DNA of 42,714 bases from Paenibacillus albidus (GCF_014644435.1 NZ_BMKR01000050.1:1-42714), one strand, 5' to 3'; positions 24,665-33,443 are shown, counted from the first letter of the stretch. Program-made: numbers and translations. Notes: a model not told the origin generated them from the letters alone.

Positions 24665-25873
24665 ATGAATAAAATTCCCGTTACTGTACTCAGCGGCTAC
24701 CTGGGTTCCGGTAAAACGACGTTGTTAAATCATATCCTGCACAATCGCGAGGGTCTGAAGGTAGCCGTCATTGTAAATGACATGAGCGAAGTCAATGTGG
24801 ATGCAAATCTGGTGAAGGCGGGCAATACCTTGTCCAGAACCGAGGAGCGGCTGGTGGAGATGTCGAATGGCTGCATCTGCTGCACTCTTCGCGATGATCT
24901 CATTGTCGAGGTGCAGAAGCTGACAGCAGAAGGGCGCTTTGATTATATTCTGATCGAGTCCTCAGGCATCAGCGAACCGGTTCCGGTTGCGCAGACCTTC
25001 ACCTATGACAACCCGGAGCTGGATATTGATCTGACCTCGCTGGCCCGGCTGGACACCCTGGTCACGGTAGTGGATGCGAACCGCTTCTGGCATGATTTTG
25101 CTTCCGGGGACAGTCTGCTGGAACGCGGACAGGTCGCAGGTGAGGATGACACCCGTGATATTGTGGATCTGCTGATCGACCAGATTGAGACCTGTGATGT
25201 GCTGCTGCTGAACAAATGCGATCTCGTAGAAGAGCAGGAGCTCGGCAAGCTGGAAGCCGTTCTGCGGAAGCTTCAGCCTACGGCCAAATTCATCCGCACG
25301 GTGAACGGAGTGGTTGACCCGAAGGAGATACTGAATACGGGGCTGTTTGATTTCGAGAAGACAAGCATGTCTTCGGGCTGGATTGCGGAGCTGAGCAAGG
25401 ATGGGCATACCCCCGAGACAGAGGAATATGGCATCAGCTCTTTGGTCTACCGCAAGAGAATACCGTTCCATCCGCAGAGGTTGAGCAACTTCTTCAGCAA
25501 CTGGCCGGAAGAGGTCGTCCGGGCGAAAGGTGTGGCATGGGTCGCAGCCAAAGGCGATCTGGCCGCGACCTTGAGCCAGGCGGGGCCATCCATTCAGTTC
25601 GGCCCTGCCGGCTACTGGCTGGCCACTCTGCCGAAGCAGCAGCAGCTGGAAGTGCTGGACAGCGAGCCCGAGGTTAAGGCCAGATGGGATGAACAGTGGG
25701 GCGACCGCCAAACGGAGCTTGTCTTCATCGGCATAGGCTTGGACCGTGCAGCCATTGAAGCAAGACTGGACCGCTGCCTGCTGACCGCGGAAGAAATGAC
25801 ACTCAATTGGGACAGCTTCAATAATCCGCTGCCATGGCCGTCAGAGGAGCAGCTCGCGGAGGCACACGCCTAG
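24665..25873 (+). CDS. CobW/YciC-type zinc metallochaperone GTPase
   Basis: A 402-residue COG0523 GTPase of the YciC/ZagA/ZigA kind. Walker A is GYLGSGKTTLLNHIL at about residues 10-24; the metal motif is NGCICC near 70; the specificity motif is NKCD near 180. The C-terminal CobW_C domain starts around 260. YciC proteins are made during zinc starvation and deliver zinc to essential enzymes such as folate synthesis GTP cyclohydrolase. ATG at 24665 follows AAGGGG, 48 bp after rpmG. It is longer than the second GTPase of this island (341 residues) and clearly not a recent duplicate. Confidence 0.94.
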   Translation: MNKIPVTVLSGYLGSGKTTLLNHILHNREGLKVAVIVNDMSEVNVDANLVKAGNTLSRTEERLVEMSNGCICCTLRDDLIVEVQKLTAEGRFDYILIESSGISEPVPVAQTFTYDNPELDIDLTSLARLDTLVTVVDANRFWHDFASGDSLLERGQVAGEDDTRDIVDLLIDQIETCDVLLLNKCDLVEEQELGKLEAVLRKLQPTAKFIRTVNGVVDPKEILNTGLFDFEKTSMSSGWIAELSKDGHTPETEEYGISSLVYRKRIPFHPQRLSNFFSNWPEEVVRAKGVAWVAAKGDLAATLSQAGPSIQFGPAGYWLATLPKQQQLEVLDSEPEVKARWDEQWGDRQTELVFIGIGLDRAAIEARLDRCLLTAEEMTLNWDSFNNPLPWPSEEQLAEAHA

Positions 25874-25932
25874 GCACGGATGGAACGATCTAAGAAAGTA
25901 AAGAAAGAAAGAAAGAAGGGAGGAATGGCATC

Positions 25933-26202
25933 ATGGCCAAAAAGTCGAAAGTCGTAAAAGAGCTGAAGCGGCAGGAACTGGCCGCGAAATACGCAGAGCA
26001 AAGAAAAGAATTAAAGGCCAAAGGCGATTATATGGCGCTCCAGAAGCTGCCGCGTGATTCCTCTGCCACCCGTCAAAAAAACAGATGCCAGGTCACCGGG
26101 CGACCGAGAGGATATCTGAGCAAATTCAAGGTCTCCCGGATCGTATTCCGCGAGCTGGCCCTGAGAGGACAAATACCGGGCATCACCAAAGCAAGCTGGT
26201 AA
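25933..26202 (+). CDS. rpsN: Ribosomal protein S14, zinc-independent type
   Basis: An 89-residue S14. The long form without CxxC motifs is the zinc-independent type (YhzA/RpsN2 in Bacillus), against about 61 residues and two CxxC pairs in the zinc form. A single cysteine remains (NRCQVTGRPRGYLSKF), part of the conserved rRNA-binding block. ATG at 25933 follows GGGAGG. It is the last gene of the Zur-controlled operon, 59 bp after the GTPase, and is followed by a strong terminator. Confidence 0.96.
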   Translation: MAKKSKVVKELKRQELAAKYAEQRKELKAKGDYMALQKLPRDSSATRQKNRCQVTGRPRGYLSKFKVSRIVFRELALRGQIPGITKASW

Positions 26203-26240
26203 TGTGAACTGTAAAGAATTTAGAAACCGTCCAGACACAG

Positions 26241-26285
26241 CAGAGCAGCGATTCCCCGATATCTGGAGAATCGCTGCTCTGTTTT
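26241..26285 (+). terminator. Terminator of the zinc operon; member of a dispersed hairpin family
   Basis: CAGAGCAGCGATTC and GAATCGCTGCTCTG form a 14-bp stem closed by CCCGATATCTGGA, followed by TTTTT. Nearly the same stem and a related loop recur at 37010-37050 and 40124-40168. Confidence 0.9.
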
Positions 26286-26413
26286 TATGTTTCTATCTCC
26301 ACGTCAGAACAACGGTTTGTTCGTTCGCGGAGCGTCCGCACCAAGTACACGCGCCAATCCTACTCCAAACAACAAGGACTGGCCCAAGCAGCCATTTCAT
26401 CGTCTTTCGTTGT

Positions 26414-27217
26414 CTACATCATGACAATGAAATAGAACAGAGCGGCAAGGACGAAGCGGTAAAGCGCGAACCATTCCAGTCCCAGCCGCTTAATCAGCTT
26501 CAGAAATGTAATGACTGCAATCATAGCCACGACAAAGGCGGCAACAAACCCAATCAGAAACAAGACGAGGTCATCGGAGGTTAAAGAATTACGGCTGTCG
26601 TACAAATCCAGCAGGGTGGCCCCGAACATCACCGGAACGGAGATCAGAAAGGTGAAGTCGGCAGCCGCTTTCTGGCTGGTTCCCAGCAGCATTCCCCCGG
26701 AGATGGTTGAGCCGGATCTGGAGAAGCCGGGCCATAATGAGAAGCACTGGAACAGCCCGATGCCAAAAGCTTGCTTATAGGTAATGTCATCGGTTTCTTC
26801 GGCAGTCACCTTACGGCGGGAACGGGCAGCAATAATCAGCAGGACGCCGCCGACAATTAAGCCGATCAGAACGGGGCCCGGACCGAACAGCGTACCTTTA
26901 ATGAAATCCTTGCAGGCCAGATACACAATCAGGGCAGGAAGCATGGCAATGATCATATGAATGGCATTCAGCTTTTTTTTGGCGGAGAAATTAAAAGCCA
27001 GCAGATCCTTCAGCAGGGTCATATATCTTTTCCAATACAGCATGAGCAAGGCCAGCACCGCTCCCAGCTGAATGACAATCTTGAAGGTATCGGCAGCATC
27101 TCCCTCGTAGCCAAGCAGGTGGCCGACAAGGATCAGGTGCCCTGTTGAAGAAATGGGCAGGAATTCGGCCAGGCCTTCTACTATACCGAGCAGGAGAGCA
27201 CAAAGGATTTCGTACAT
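26414..27217 (-). CDS. uppP: Undecaprenyl-diphosphate phosphatase (UppP/BacA, BcrD-like)
   Basis: A 267-residue membrane enzyme that dephosphorylates undecaprenyl diphosphate, the lipid carrier that bacitracin traps. Both catalytic motifs are present: GIVEGLAEFLPISSTGHL at about residues 11-28 and PGFSRSGSTISGG near 150. ATG at 27217 is used because it overlaps the permease stop as TAATG and AAGGTGG lies 10 bases upstream; the frame is open to 27304. It is the third gene after a BcrA-like ATPase and BcrB-like permease, the same set as the bcrABD bacitracin-resistance operons of enterococci and clostridia. Confidence 0.94.
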   Translation of the reverse strand: MYEILCALLLGIVEGLAEFLPISSTGHLILVGHLLGYEGDAADTFKIVIQLGAVLALLMLYWKRYMTLLKDLLAFNFSAKKKLNAIHMIIAMLPALIVYLACKDFIKGTLFGPGPVLIGLIVGGVLLIIAARSRRKVTAEETDDITYKQAFGIGLFQCFSLWPGFSRSGSTISGGMLLGTSQKAAADFTFLISVPVMFGATLLDLYDSRNSLTSDDLVLFLIGFVAAFVVAMIAVITFLKLIKRLGLEWFALYRFVLAALFYFIVMM

Positions 27218-27954
27218 TAATGGATATCCACCTTTCTGAAATAGATGAGGGCAGTAATGAAGCAAATAAGCGCTGTACTTCCAATGATGAGATAGGAGAC
27301 CCATGCCGGGTATGTAGACATAAGTGTACCGTTCGAGATATCGAAAGCGGCGGCCCAGGGCACCAGCCCTCTATGCTCGGAATTGAAGGCCAGCACATTG
27401 ACCAGGTTGATTACGAGTGCGGCAATAATGGTAGGGACATAATTTTTCATTACCAGCGTGATCAGGATAATAGGGGTGGACAATATGAACATAAACAAAC
27501 CCGCAATGAAATATTGAACCAGGGTTTTGCCGAGAAGTGCGCTGCTCAGTCCTTCGAATTGACCGATCCAGCCGAATACAATAGTCAGTACCCAGGCGAC
27601 TCCGGTCAGCAGCAGAATCCAGAGCAGCAGCAACAGCATTTTGCTCAGGAGCAGCTGGGTGCGGGAGACAGGAATCGTCAGCAGATTCTTCAGGGTATCC
27701 TCCACATACTCGCGGTTGAACAGATAGGCTGTAACGACACTGTACAAGGGAACGCCGATCAGCAGAATCGTATACATGCTGGTGTTGTAGAATAGAACAT
27801 CGAACCCGGCGACTTCCTCGGCCGGTCTGGTGTTTTTGCTGATATAAAAAGCCAGCACGACCATCAAGGGGGCAAACGCCGCTCCGATAACACTGAGCAG
27901 CACCATCTTGGAGCGTTTCAGTTTCAGCAGCTCGGCAGCCAGCAGATTAACCAA
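27217..27954 (-). CDS. ABC-2 type permease (BcrB-like)
   Basis: A 245-residue membrane protein with six hydrophobic helices (ABC2_membrane_4, the lantibiotic/bacitracin immunity type). The N-terminus LAAELLKLKRSKMVLLSVIG is typical of BcrB and LanE/G proteins. The start is placed at TTG 27954 because GGAGG lies 8 bases before it; a GTG at 27963 is too near that site. It overlaps the ATPase stop by 8 bp and ends in TAATG with uppP. It should form the membrane channel for the BcrA-like ATPase. Confidence 0.9.
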   Translation of the reverse strand: MVNLLAAELLKLKRSKMVLLSVIGAAFAPLMVVLAFYISKNTRPAEEVAGFDVLFYNTSMYTILLIGVPLYSVVTAYLFNREYVEDTLKNLLTIPVSRTQLLLSKMLLLLLWILLLTGVAWVLTIVFGWIGQFEGLSSALLGKTLVQYFIAGLFMFILSTPIILITLVMKNYVPTIIAALVINLVNVLAFNSEHRGLVPWAAAFDISNGTLMSTYPAWVSYLIIGSTALICFITALIYFRKVDIH

Positions 27955-28867
27955 TGGTGCCACCTCCTACCAGTCTCGTGAAATAATCTTCCAGCCGGTC
28001 CTCACTCATCACAATTTTGAGAACCTCGATCCTATGCTGCACCAGCATTTTATTGATCTGTCCCTGCTGGCCCAGGTGGGAATAGATCCGGATGTTTCCG
28101 CCGCCATGGACTTCATAGTCGGCAATGCCGCATTCTTTTTCCAGCAGCATCACTGCTTTGTGTTCTTCGGTTACCTGGAATTCCAGGTAGTTGCGGCTCA
28201 GGGTCCGGAGTCTGTCCAGGGAGATTTCCTCCAGCAGCTTGCCCTCGTGGATAATGCCCATCCGGTCCGCGAGCTGCTCAATTTCGGATAAAATATGGCT
28301 GGAAATCAGGATGGTGATCTTTCGCTCCTGCGCAAGCATTGTAATCAGACGGCGCATTTCCTTGATGCCGATCGGGTCGAGTCCGTTGGTGGGCTCGTCC
28401 AGAATGAGCAGCTCGGGATAATGCAGGAGCGCCCGGGCAATGCCCAGCCTCTGCTTCATCCCAAGCGAATACTTGCCCACCAGCTTTTGAGTTTCGTGCT
28501 GCAGGCTGACGATTTCAAGGGCTTCCTCCATGGCGTTTTTTTTGTGAATGCCCATAATTCTGGCATTGATCTGCAGATTCTCACGGGCTGTCAGATTCTC
28601 ATAGAATCCCGGAACTTCTACAATGGAGCCGATTCTGCGCAGAATCTCTTTCTTATGTGTAAAAAAGTTCTCGCCAAAGATCTCAATTTGCCCATGCGTA
28701 GGTTTAATGAGTCCCAGCAGCATGCGGATCGTCGTCGTTTTGCCGGCCCCGTTGCGCCCGAGAAAGCCGTAAATCTCACCCGGGCACACGTTCATATTCA
28801 CCTGGTCGACCGACAGCTGATGGCCGTACTTCTTGGTCAGCCCGGTTGTCCTGATGACCATACTCAT
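27947..28867 (-). CDS. ABC transporter ATPase (BcrA-like, bacitracin resistance)
   Basis: A 306-residue ATPase, the same length as BcrA of Bacillus licheniformis as I recall it, and ending in the same GGGTIG. Walker A is GRNGAGKTT at residues 37-45, the signature is YSLGMKQR, Walker B is LLILDEPTNGLDP, and the H-loop is ISSHILSE. Blocks such as GSIVEVPGFYENLTARENL are very close to BcrA. ATG at 28867 follows GAGGA. Its promoter region carries an 11-bp tandem repeat next to the sensor kinase gene. It likely protects against bacitracin or a related peptide by clearing it from the lipid carrier. Confidence 0.93.
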   Translation of the reverse strand: MSMVIRTTGLTKKYGHQLSVDQVNMNVCPGEIYGFLGRNGAGKTTTIRMLLGLIKPTHGQIEIFGENFFTHKKEILRRIGSIVEVPGFYENLTARENLQINARIMGIHKKNAMEEALEIVSLQHETQKLVGKYSLGMKQRLGIARALLHYPELLILDEPTNGLDPIGIKEMRRLITMLAQERKITILISSHILSEIEQLADRMGIIHEGKLLEEISLDRLRTLSRNYLEFQVTEEHKAVMLLEKECGIADYEVHGGGNIRIYSHLGQQGQINKMLVQHRIEVLKIVMSEDRLEDYFTRLVGGGTIG

Positions 28868-28903
28868 GGAAAGTTCCTCGCTTTCGTTCTTCGGATAAGC
28901 TTC

Positions 28904-28957
28904 ATTATAAGAAAGCGGGTTTAACCTGAGCTTATCTATTTCTTAACTGTTTCTTAA
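28904..28957 (-). promoter_or_regulatory. Promoter and OmpR-type direct repeats in front of the bcrA-like gene
   Basis: On the minus strand a TATAAT lies at 28904-28909. Upstream of the expected -35 are two adjacent 11-bp repeats, TTAAGAAACAG (28947-28957) and TTAAGAAATAG (28936-28946), differing at one base. Tandem repeats with an 11-bp step are the standard binding pattern of OmpR/PhoB regulators, and such a regulator is encoded just upstream. The repeats overlap the end of the kinase gene. An inverted repeat GATAAGCT/AGCTTATC (28894, 28929) brackets the -10. Confidence 0.6.
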
Positions 28958-29983
28958 TTGTCGGCTGTCATCGTGTTTTTGAAAAGAAAGACCAAATTCT
29001 GTCTTCTCCCAGGGGATGCTGTCTACGCGGATCCGGCCGCCGTTCTTCTGAACGAGGGCCTTGGCAATCGCCAGGCCAAGCCCGCTGCCGCCGTGGCCCG
29101 CCTGTCTTCCCTGGTCGCCGCGGTAGCTCCGCTGAAAGATATGTATAAGCTCCGGCTGGGAAATGCCGGGTCCACGATCCCAAATCAGCAGCTCCCAGTC
29201 CTGATGTTTATCTTCAAGCCCGACGCCCAGCACTCCGCCTTCATGCCCATACAGCAATGCATTTTTGATGATATTGTTGATGATTCTGGCCAGGCTCGCC
29301 CGATCTGCCATAATCATGCAAGGCGCCTCGGGAATATGAAGCTGCAGCTTCATGGCTTGACTGTCCAGCTCAGGCAGGAAGCCGATGAGCGTCTCGCGTG
29401 CGATTTCGGCGAGATCCACAGCTTCGGGAGACAGCGGCAGTTCGTCTGCGTCCAGCTTGGCCATCGTGAACAGGTCTTCAATTAATACCTTCAGTCCTTT
29501 GGACTTTACGGAAAGGATATCAAGGTAGTGTTGTTTTTCCTGATCAGAGCCGGCTATATTGTCTTTTATGGCATCGACATAACCGATGATTGAGGTAAGC
29601 GGTGTACGGATATCATGGGAGATGCTGGACAGAAGAGTTTTGCGTGCGGCCTGGGACCGGGCTGCTTCCACCTGGACTTGTTCCAGCACTTCCATTAGCT
29701 CATTGATCGTGAACAACACTTCATTCCAGCTGTGGTCTTCATTGGCGAGCAGCCGCATCTTCATATTGCCGTTCACCGCACGGCGCAGCTCCGCAGCCAG
29801 CTTCTGAAGCTGGCTGCGGGAATGAAGAGCGGACAGGATCAGCAGGCCCGTGACACCAGCCAGTGAGCCCAGCAGACACCACCACAGCAGCGGTGAGCTG
29901 TTGCTCTCTGCATAGAACAGGGCAAGAATGGCAGTAAGCAGGAGCTGGAGGCTGAGAAGAAGGATTTGTTTGGTCGGATTCAT
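28943..29983 (-). CDS. Sensor histidine kinase of the bacitracin-type module
   Basis: A 346-residue kinase with two close N-terminal membrane helices (~7-25 and ~32-52) and almost no external loop. A HAMP-like linker follows, then HisKA with H123 in SSISHDIRTPLTSIIGY, and an ATPase domain with NNIIKNALLYG, DRGPGIS and GGSGLGLAIAK. A kinase without an external sensor usually relies on its ABC partner for sensing. It overlaps the regulator gene by 4 bp (ATGA). The ABC transporter and uppP genes follow. Confidence 0.93.
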   Translation of the reverse strand: MNPTKQILLLSLQLLLTAILALFYAESNSSPLLWWCLLGSLAGVTGLLILSALHSRSQLQKLAAELRRAVNGNMKMRLLANEDHSWNEVLFTINELMEVLEQVQVEAARSQAARKTLLSSISHDIRTPLTSIIGYVDAIKDNIAGSDQEKQHYLDILSVKSKGLKVLIEDLFTMAKLDADELPLSPEAVDLAEIARETLIGFLPELDSQAMKLQLHIPEAPCMIMADRASLARIINNIIKNALLYGHEGGVLGVGLEDKHQDWELLIWDRGPGISQPELIHIFQRSYRGDQGRQAGHGGSGLGLAIAKALVQKNGGRIRVDSIPWEKTEFGLSFQKHDDSRQLRNS

Positions 29984-30690
29984 TCTTTTTCACCCGAGAA
30001 CTTGTAGCCTATGCCCCAAACCGTCTGGATGAACTGGGGATCGGAGGGATCGGCTTCGATTTTTTTGCGGAGCTTGCGGATATGTACCATAACCGTATTG
30101 TCGTCTTCAATGTAACTGCTGTCCCATACGCCCCGGAAGAGCTGGGTTTTGGTAAACACCTGCTCCGGAGAGGAGGCCATAAATTTAAGCAACTCAAACT
30201 CCTTGGCGGTCAAGGCAATTTCCCTGCCACAGGCCTCTACAGAATAGCTTTTCAGATCCAGGCGCAGCCCCTTGAACACAATTTGGTCCGGAGTCTGCGG
30301 GTGGGTTCCGCTGCTGCCCAGAACCAGATATCTTCTCATAAGCGCCTTTACCCGGGCAATGACCTCATGAATGCTGAACGGCTTGGTCATATAATCGTCG
30401 GCCCCGATGCTCAGTCCCAGGATTTTATCGACCTCCTGCTCTTTGGCTGTCAGCATCAGAATCGGAATATTGGACTGATTGCGGAGCTGGCGGCAGACTT
30501 CGATCCCGTCCACCTTCGGCATCATTAGATCCAGAATAACTAGGCTGTAGGCATTCCTGTGAAATAGGCGCAGCGCTTCCTCGCCGTCTGCTGCGGTATC
30601 AACAAGATACAGCTCGCGTTCCAGATATTTTTTGAGCAATTCCCGAATTTCCCGTTCATCCTCGGCGATAAGCACCCGCTGGTCGTTCAT
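29980..30690 (-). CDS. OmpR/PhoB-family response regulator
   Basis: A 236-residue regulator. The receiver domain has acidic residues D11/E10, the phospho-acceptor D54 in LVILDLMMP and the K in MTKPF at about 103-107. The C-terminal winged helix contains LTAKEFELLKFM and ends with the typical QTVWGIGYKF. ATG at 30690 follows AAGGAGAT. It is the first gene of the module and probably binds the 11-bp repeats before the ATPase gene. Confidence 0.95.
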   Translation of the reverse strand: MNDQRVLIAEDEREIRELLKKYLERELYLVDTAADGEEALRLFHRNAYSLVILDLMMPKVDGIEVCRQLRNQSNIPILMLTAKEQEVDKILGLSIGADDYMTKPFSIHEVIARVKALMRRYLVLGSSGTHPQTPDQIVFKGLRLDLKSYSVEACGREIALTAKEFELLKFMASSPEQVFTKTQLFRGVWDSSYIEDDNTVMVHIRKLRKKIEADPSDPQFIQTVWGIGYKFSGEKE

Positions 30691-30834
30691 GAATGTCCAT
30701 CTCCTTCTGCAGATTTCGTGTATTCTACTTATCCACTACCGAATCTACAGAAATATATCATAATTAGTAATTTCAGTTCAATGTCGATATCATAAGAGTA
30801 GAAACTTTAGCATTCTGTGAAGGAGTTGATAGAA

Positions 30835-31254
30835 ATGAGTTATACGAACACCTTTGTTCGTGTCGCTGAAGATTGTCCGGCAGAGACCGGGACGCCCCCG
30901 ATGTCCTGTCGTACGCTCCCGCCCGCACATGTTATTGCGTATGAGCTGTTGAGCACCCACCCCTACCAATACAATCATGAAGAGCTGCTGTATGAGGTGC
31001 ATGTGCGGCATAAGCAGATCCCGCTGGACGAGCGGGTGAACCGGAGAGACGAGATCTGGAATGAGCTGTTTGCCAAAAAGCATCCTTGTCTGCGTGCTTC
31101 ACTGCTGCCCAAAAAGTTCGGCTGGGGTGTGCATTACAACGAAAATGGGAGAATTGCATTGTTTGCCAAAGAGTCTCCCGAATACGGACGTTTCGTATCC
31201 GGTGAAACTGAAGGCGTTAAGCTGCTGAATGCGATGCGCAACAAACGGGATTGA
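30835..31254 (+). CDS. DUF6157 family protein
   Basis: A 139-residue protein beginning MSYTNTFVRVAEDCP and containing HVIAYELLSTHPYQY, LLYEVHVRHK and FAKKHPCLRASLLPKKFGWG, a pattern I associate with DUF6157. ATG at 30835 follows AAGGAG; the frame is open to 30817. It diverges from the response regulator gene. It is followed closely by a methyltransferase gene (41 bp), probably in one transcript. Function unknown. Confidence 0.82.
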   Translation: MSYTNTFVRVAEDCPAETGTPPMSCRTLPPAHVIAYELLSTHPYQYNHEELLYEVHVRHKQIPLDERVNRRDEIWNELFAKKHPCLRASLLPKKFGWGVHYNENGRIALFAKESPEYGRFVSGETEGVKLLNAMRNKRD

Positions 31255-31295
31255 ACGGAGATCTATCCATACGGTTACAGAGTGGGGGAATTGAG

Positions 31296-31937
31296 ATGGA
31301 GGAGCAGACGGGTCTAGCGGAATACTGGAGCCGAAGATTTGCACAGGAAGGAATGATATGGGGCAGCGAGGCCAGCCCTACGGCCGATTGGGCCAGGAGG
31401 TTATTCCGGCAGCACCGGCTGGGCAGCGTACTGGTGCCGGGAGCGGGATACGGCCGGAATACCAAGGTATTCTCCGCAGAGTTTCAGACGTACGGGATTG
31501 AATTAAGCAGAGAAGCCCTCGACCTGGCGGCCGAGTGGGACCCCGGGACCCATTTTATTGAGGGAAATGTCTTGGAGCCCATGGATCTCCAGGTGGATGC
31601 CGTCTATTGCTATGATGTGCTGCATCTGTTCCTGGAAGAGGACCGCTACAAGCTGGTCGCCCAGTGCCTGGCGGCACTGAAACCGGGCGGGCTGCTGGTG
31701 TTCACCTTCTTCTCCGACCGGGATGCGAACTGTGGCATCGGGAGAATGCTGGAACCGGGAACGTATGAATACAAAGAGGGCAAATATGCCCACTTTTTCA
31801 GCGAAGCGGATCTGCTGGCGCATTTTGCAGGGACACAGGTTATGGAGACAGGGTCCTATGTTGAAACGCTACGCAGTCCGCTAGGAGATGCCCATCAATA
31901 CATACTGAGAACCATTGCGGCCCGTAAAATATCTTAA
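31296..31937 (+). CDS. SAM-dependent methyltransferase
   Basis: A 213-residue class I methyltransferase of the TehB/thiopurine-methyltransferase-like kind. Motif I is VLVPGAGYGRNTKVF at about residues 44-58; the acidic residue after strand 2 is in YGIELSREAL; VYCYDVLHLF is the strand-4 motif. ATG at 31296 follows TGGGGG; the frame is open to a TTG at 31251. It ends 4 bp inside the convergent MBL-fold gene. The substrate is unknown; detoxification of small metabolites is typical. Confidence 0.88.
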   Translation: MEEQTGLAEYWSRRFAQEGMIWGSEASPTADWARRLFRQHRLGSVLVPGAGYGRNTKVFSAEFQTYGIELSREALDLAAEWDPGTHFIEGNVLEPMDLQVDAVYCYDVLHLFLEEDRYKLVAQCLAALKPGGLLVFTFFSDRDANCGIGRMLEPGTYEYKEGKYAHFFSEADLLAHFAGTQVMETGSYVETLRSPLGDAHQYILRTIAARKIS

Positions 31938-32740
31938 ACGAATTTGCCTTGCTGCGGGATGGCCTTTTCTTTGAAGAACCTGCATAAATCGGCGAGTTGT
32001 GCGGACATCTCCGGGCCTTCCATCGGCAAGCCATGTCCTGTGAGCACGATCCGGGGGTCCAGCAAGGCCAGGTTACGGACGGATTGTTCCGCTTCCTCCC
32101 AGTCGGTCGTGAAATAAGCCGGAGGGCCGTGGATCTTCTGATGTTGTGTCACGACAGCCAGCGCCGATTCCTGCTTCACGGTAAGGAAGGCGTCGCCTGC
32201 CAGAAGCACTTTATCCCGCGCCCGGAACAGGGAAATATGGCCCGGACTGTGTCCGGGAGAATGGACCCATTTCCATTCCTCTGCGCCCGGAATGCTTCCA
32301 TCTTCGGGCAGCGGCCTCACCGCTGATCCAAGATCGATCGCCCGGTGGGGATAAAGCGGAGCAGCTGCAGCCATCAGTCCGCCGCGGACAGAAGGGTCGG
32401 CTTCCGGATAATCCGTTTGGCCCGTTAGGTAAGGCAGCTCCAGCGGGTGGGCGTAGACTGGCACATTCCACTCTTCCACCAGCTCCTTGACAGTACCGAC
32501 ATGGTCGAAATGCCCATGGGTCAGCACGATGGACACGGGCGGTTTATCGAAACGTTCCCGGGCAAGATCCAGAATGGTGCGGCCGAATTTGCCAAGCCCG
32601 GTATCCACCAGAATCCAATCCGACGACGCAGGCAGCGAGACAAAAGCCACATTCACAAACAAGGTCCGAAGGCCCAGCACACCGGGAGCCACCTCCCAGA
32701 GAGCCGCAGGTCCGGCTGATAACAGATTATTAAGCTCCAT
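31934..32740 (-). CDS. MBL-fold metallo-hydrolase
   Basis: A 268-residue metallo-beta-lactamase-fold hydrolase. The metal motif HxHxDH is at residues 75-80 (THGHFDH), with further ligands expected in HSPGHSPGH, the D of LLAGDAF and the H of LTGHG. The pattern is like glyoxalase II or quorum-quenching lactonases, but no feature fixes the substrate. ATG at 32740 has GGAGGAG upstream. Tail-to-tail overlap with the methyltransferase gene is 4 bp. Confidence 0.92.
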   Translation of the reverse strand: MELNNLLSAGPAALWEVAPGVLGLRTLFVNVAFVSLPASSDWILVDTGLGKFGRTILDLARERFDKPPVSIVLTHGHFDHVGTVKELVEEWNVPVYAHPLELPYLTGQTDYPEADPSVRGGLMAAAAPLYPHRAIDLGSAVRPLPEDGSIPGAEEWKWVHSPGHSPGHISLFRARDKVLLAGDAFLTVKQESALAVVTQHQKIHGPPAYFTTDWEEAEQSVRNLALLDPRIVLTGHGLPMEGPEMSAQLADLCRFFKEKAIPQQGKFV

Positions 32741-32813
32741 ATTGCTCCTCCTGTTTTGCTGCTGTTTTTAGCGCAAGTGGTCTTATGTAGTAGCAATGCC
32801 CTATTTCCTGAAA

Positions 32814-32855
32814 AAAATCAAAAGACCGTCCCCATTGCTACAGTGACGGTCTTCT
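32814..32855 (-). terminator. Terminator of the double-HTH regulator gene
   Basis: Minus strand: AAGACCGTC and GACGGTCTT stem (32822-32830 with 32845-32853), followed by TTGATTTTTTTC. Confidence 0.8.
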
Positions 32856-32858
32856 GGA

Positions 32859-33443
32859 TTATGGGGTCTCGCAATCAGCAAACAGGATATGCCGGGGAAT
32901 ACGGAAAAAAGTCTCGGCTTTTTCCTGCAGGGCGAGTGTCGGCAGATGGCTGTAATGCAGCCATTTACGGAACGTTCCGGGATGAATTCCGATCCAGATG
33001 CTGACATCCGTTACGGACAGGTCATAGACCATGCAGAGGCCTGTGAGTATGACATTGCAACGCGGTGAATTGTTCATGGATCTTTTCATAAAACGTGACG
33101 GTGTAGGCTGGCATAGGATCGGGCTTTGCCGCAGAAGTGCTTCATTAAACAGGACATTGGGCGGATAACCCAGCAGTCGGCAGGTTTTATCCATATTATT
33201 CTTGGAAGGAATCCGTCCTTCGTATACCCAGGCACTGACGCTGCGGGAGGATACGGAGAGATCCTCGGCCAGCCGGGAGAGCTTGATGTCCTTGGCCATC
33301 AGAATAGCCAGCAGCACACGGTTGCGGATTTGGCTGCGTTTAGGACGACGGAATCTTTTCACACGAACGCCTTGTCCAAGATATTTGCGGTTGATCAGGG
33401 ACCACGCCTGGATCTTATGAGAGTCTGGTTGATTAGTAGGCAT
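32859..33443 (-). CDS. Regulator with two internal HTH repeats
   Basis: A 194-residue basic protein with two similar helix-turn-helix units. The first is IKLSRLAEDLSVSSRSVSAW (about residues 54-73) followed by RIPSKNNMDKTCRLL. The second, LSVTDVSIWIGIHPGTFRKW, is followed by LPTLALQEKAETFF. The order HTH, then a Leu-Pro turn, then a helix is the same in both, so the protein arose by internal duplication. ATG at 33443 is chosen because GGAGGAAGT lies directly before it. It is a probable DNA-binding protein; I do not know a named family for the full length. Confidence 0.75.
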   Translation of the reverse strand: MPTNQPDSHKIQAWSLINRKYLGQGVRVKRFRRPKRSQIRNRVLLAILMAKDIKLSRLAEDLSVSSRSVSAWVYEGRIPSKNNMDKTCRLLGYPPNVLFNEALLRQSPILCQPTPSRFMKRSMNNSPRCNVILTGLCMVYDLSVTDVSIWIGIHPGTFRKWLHYSHLPTLALQEKAETFFRIPRHILFADCETP

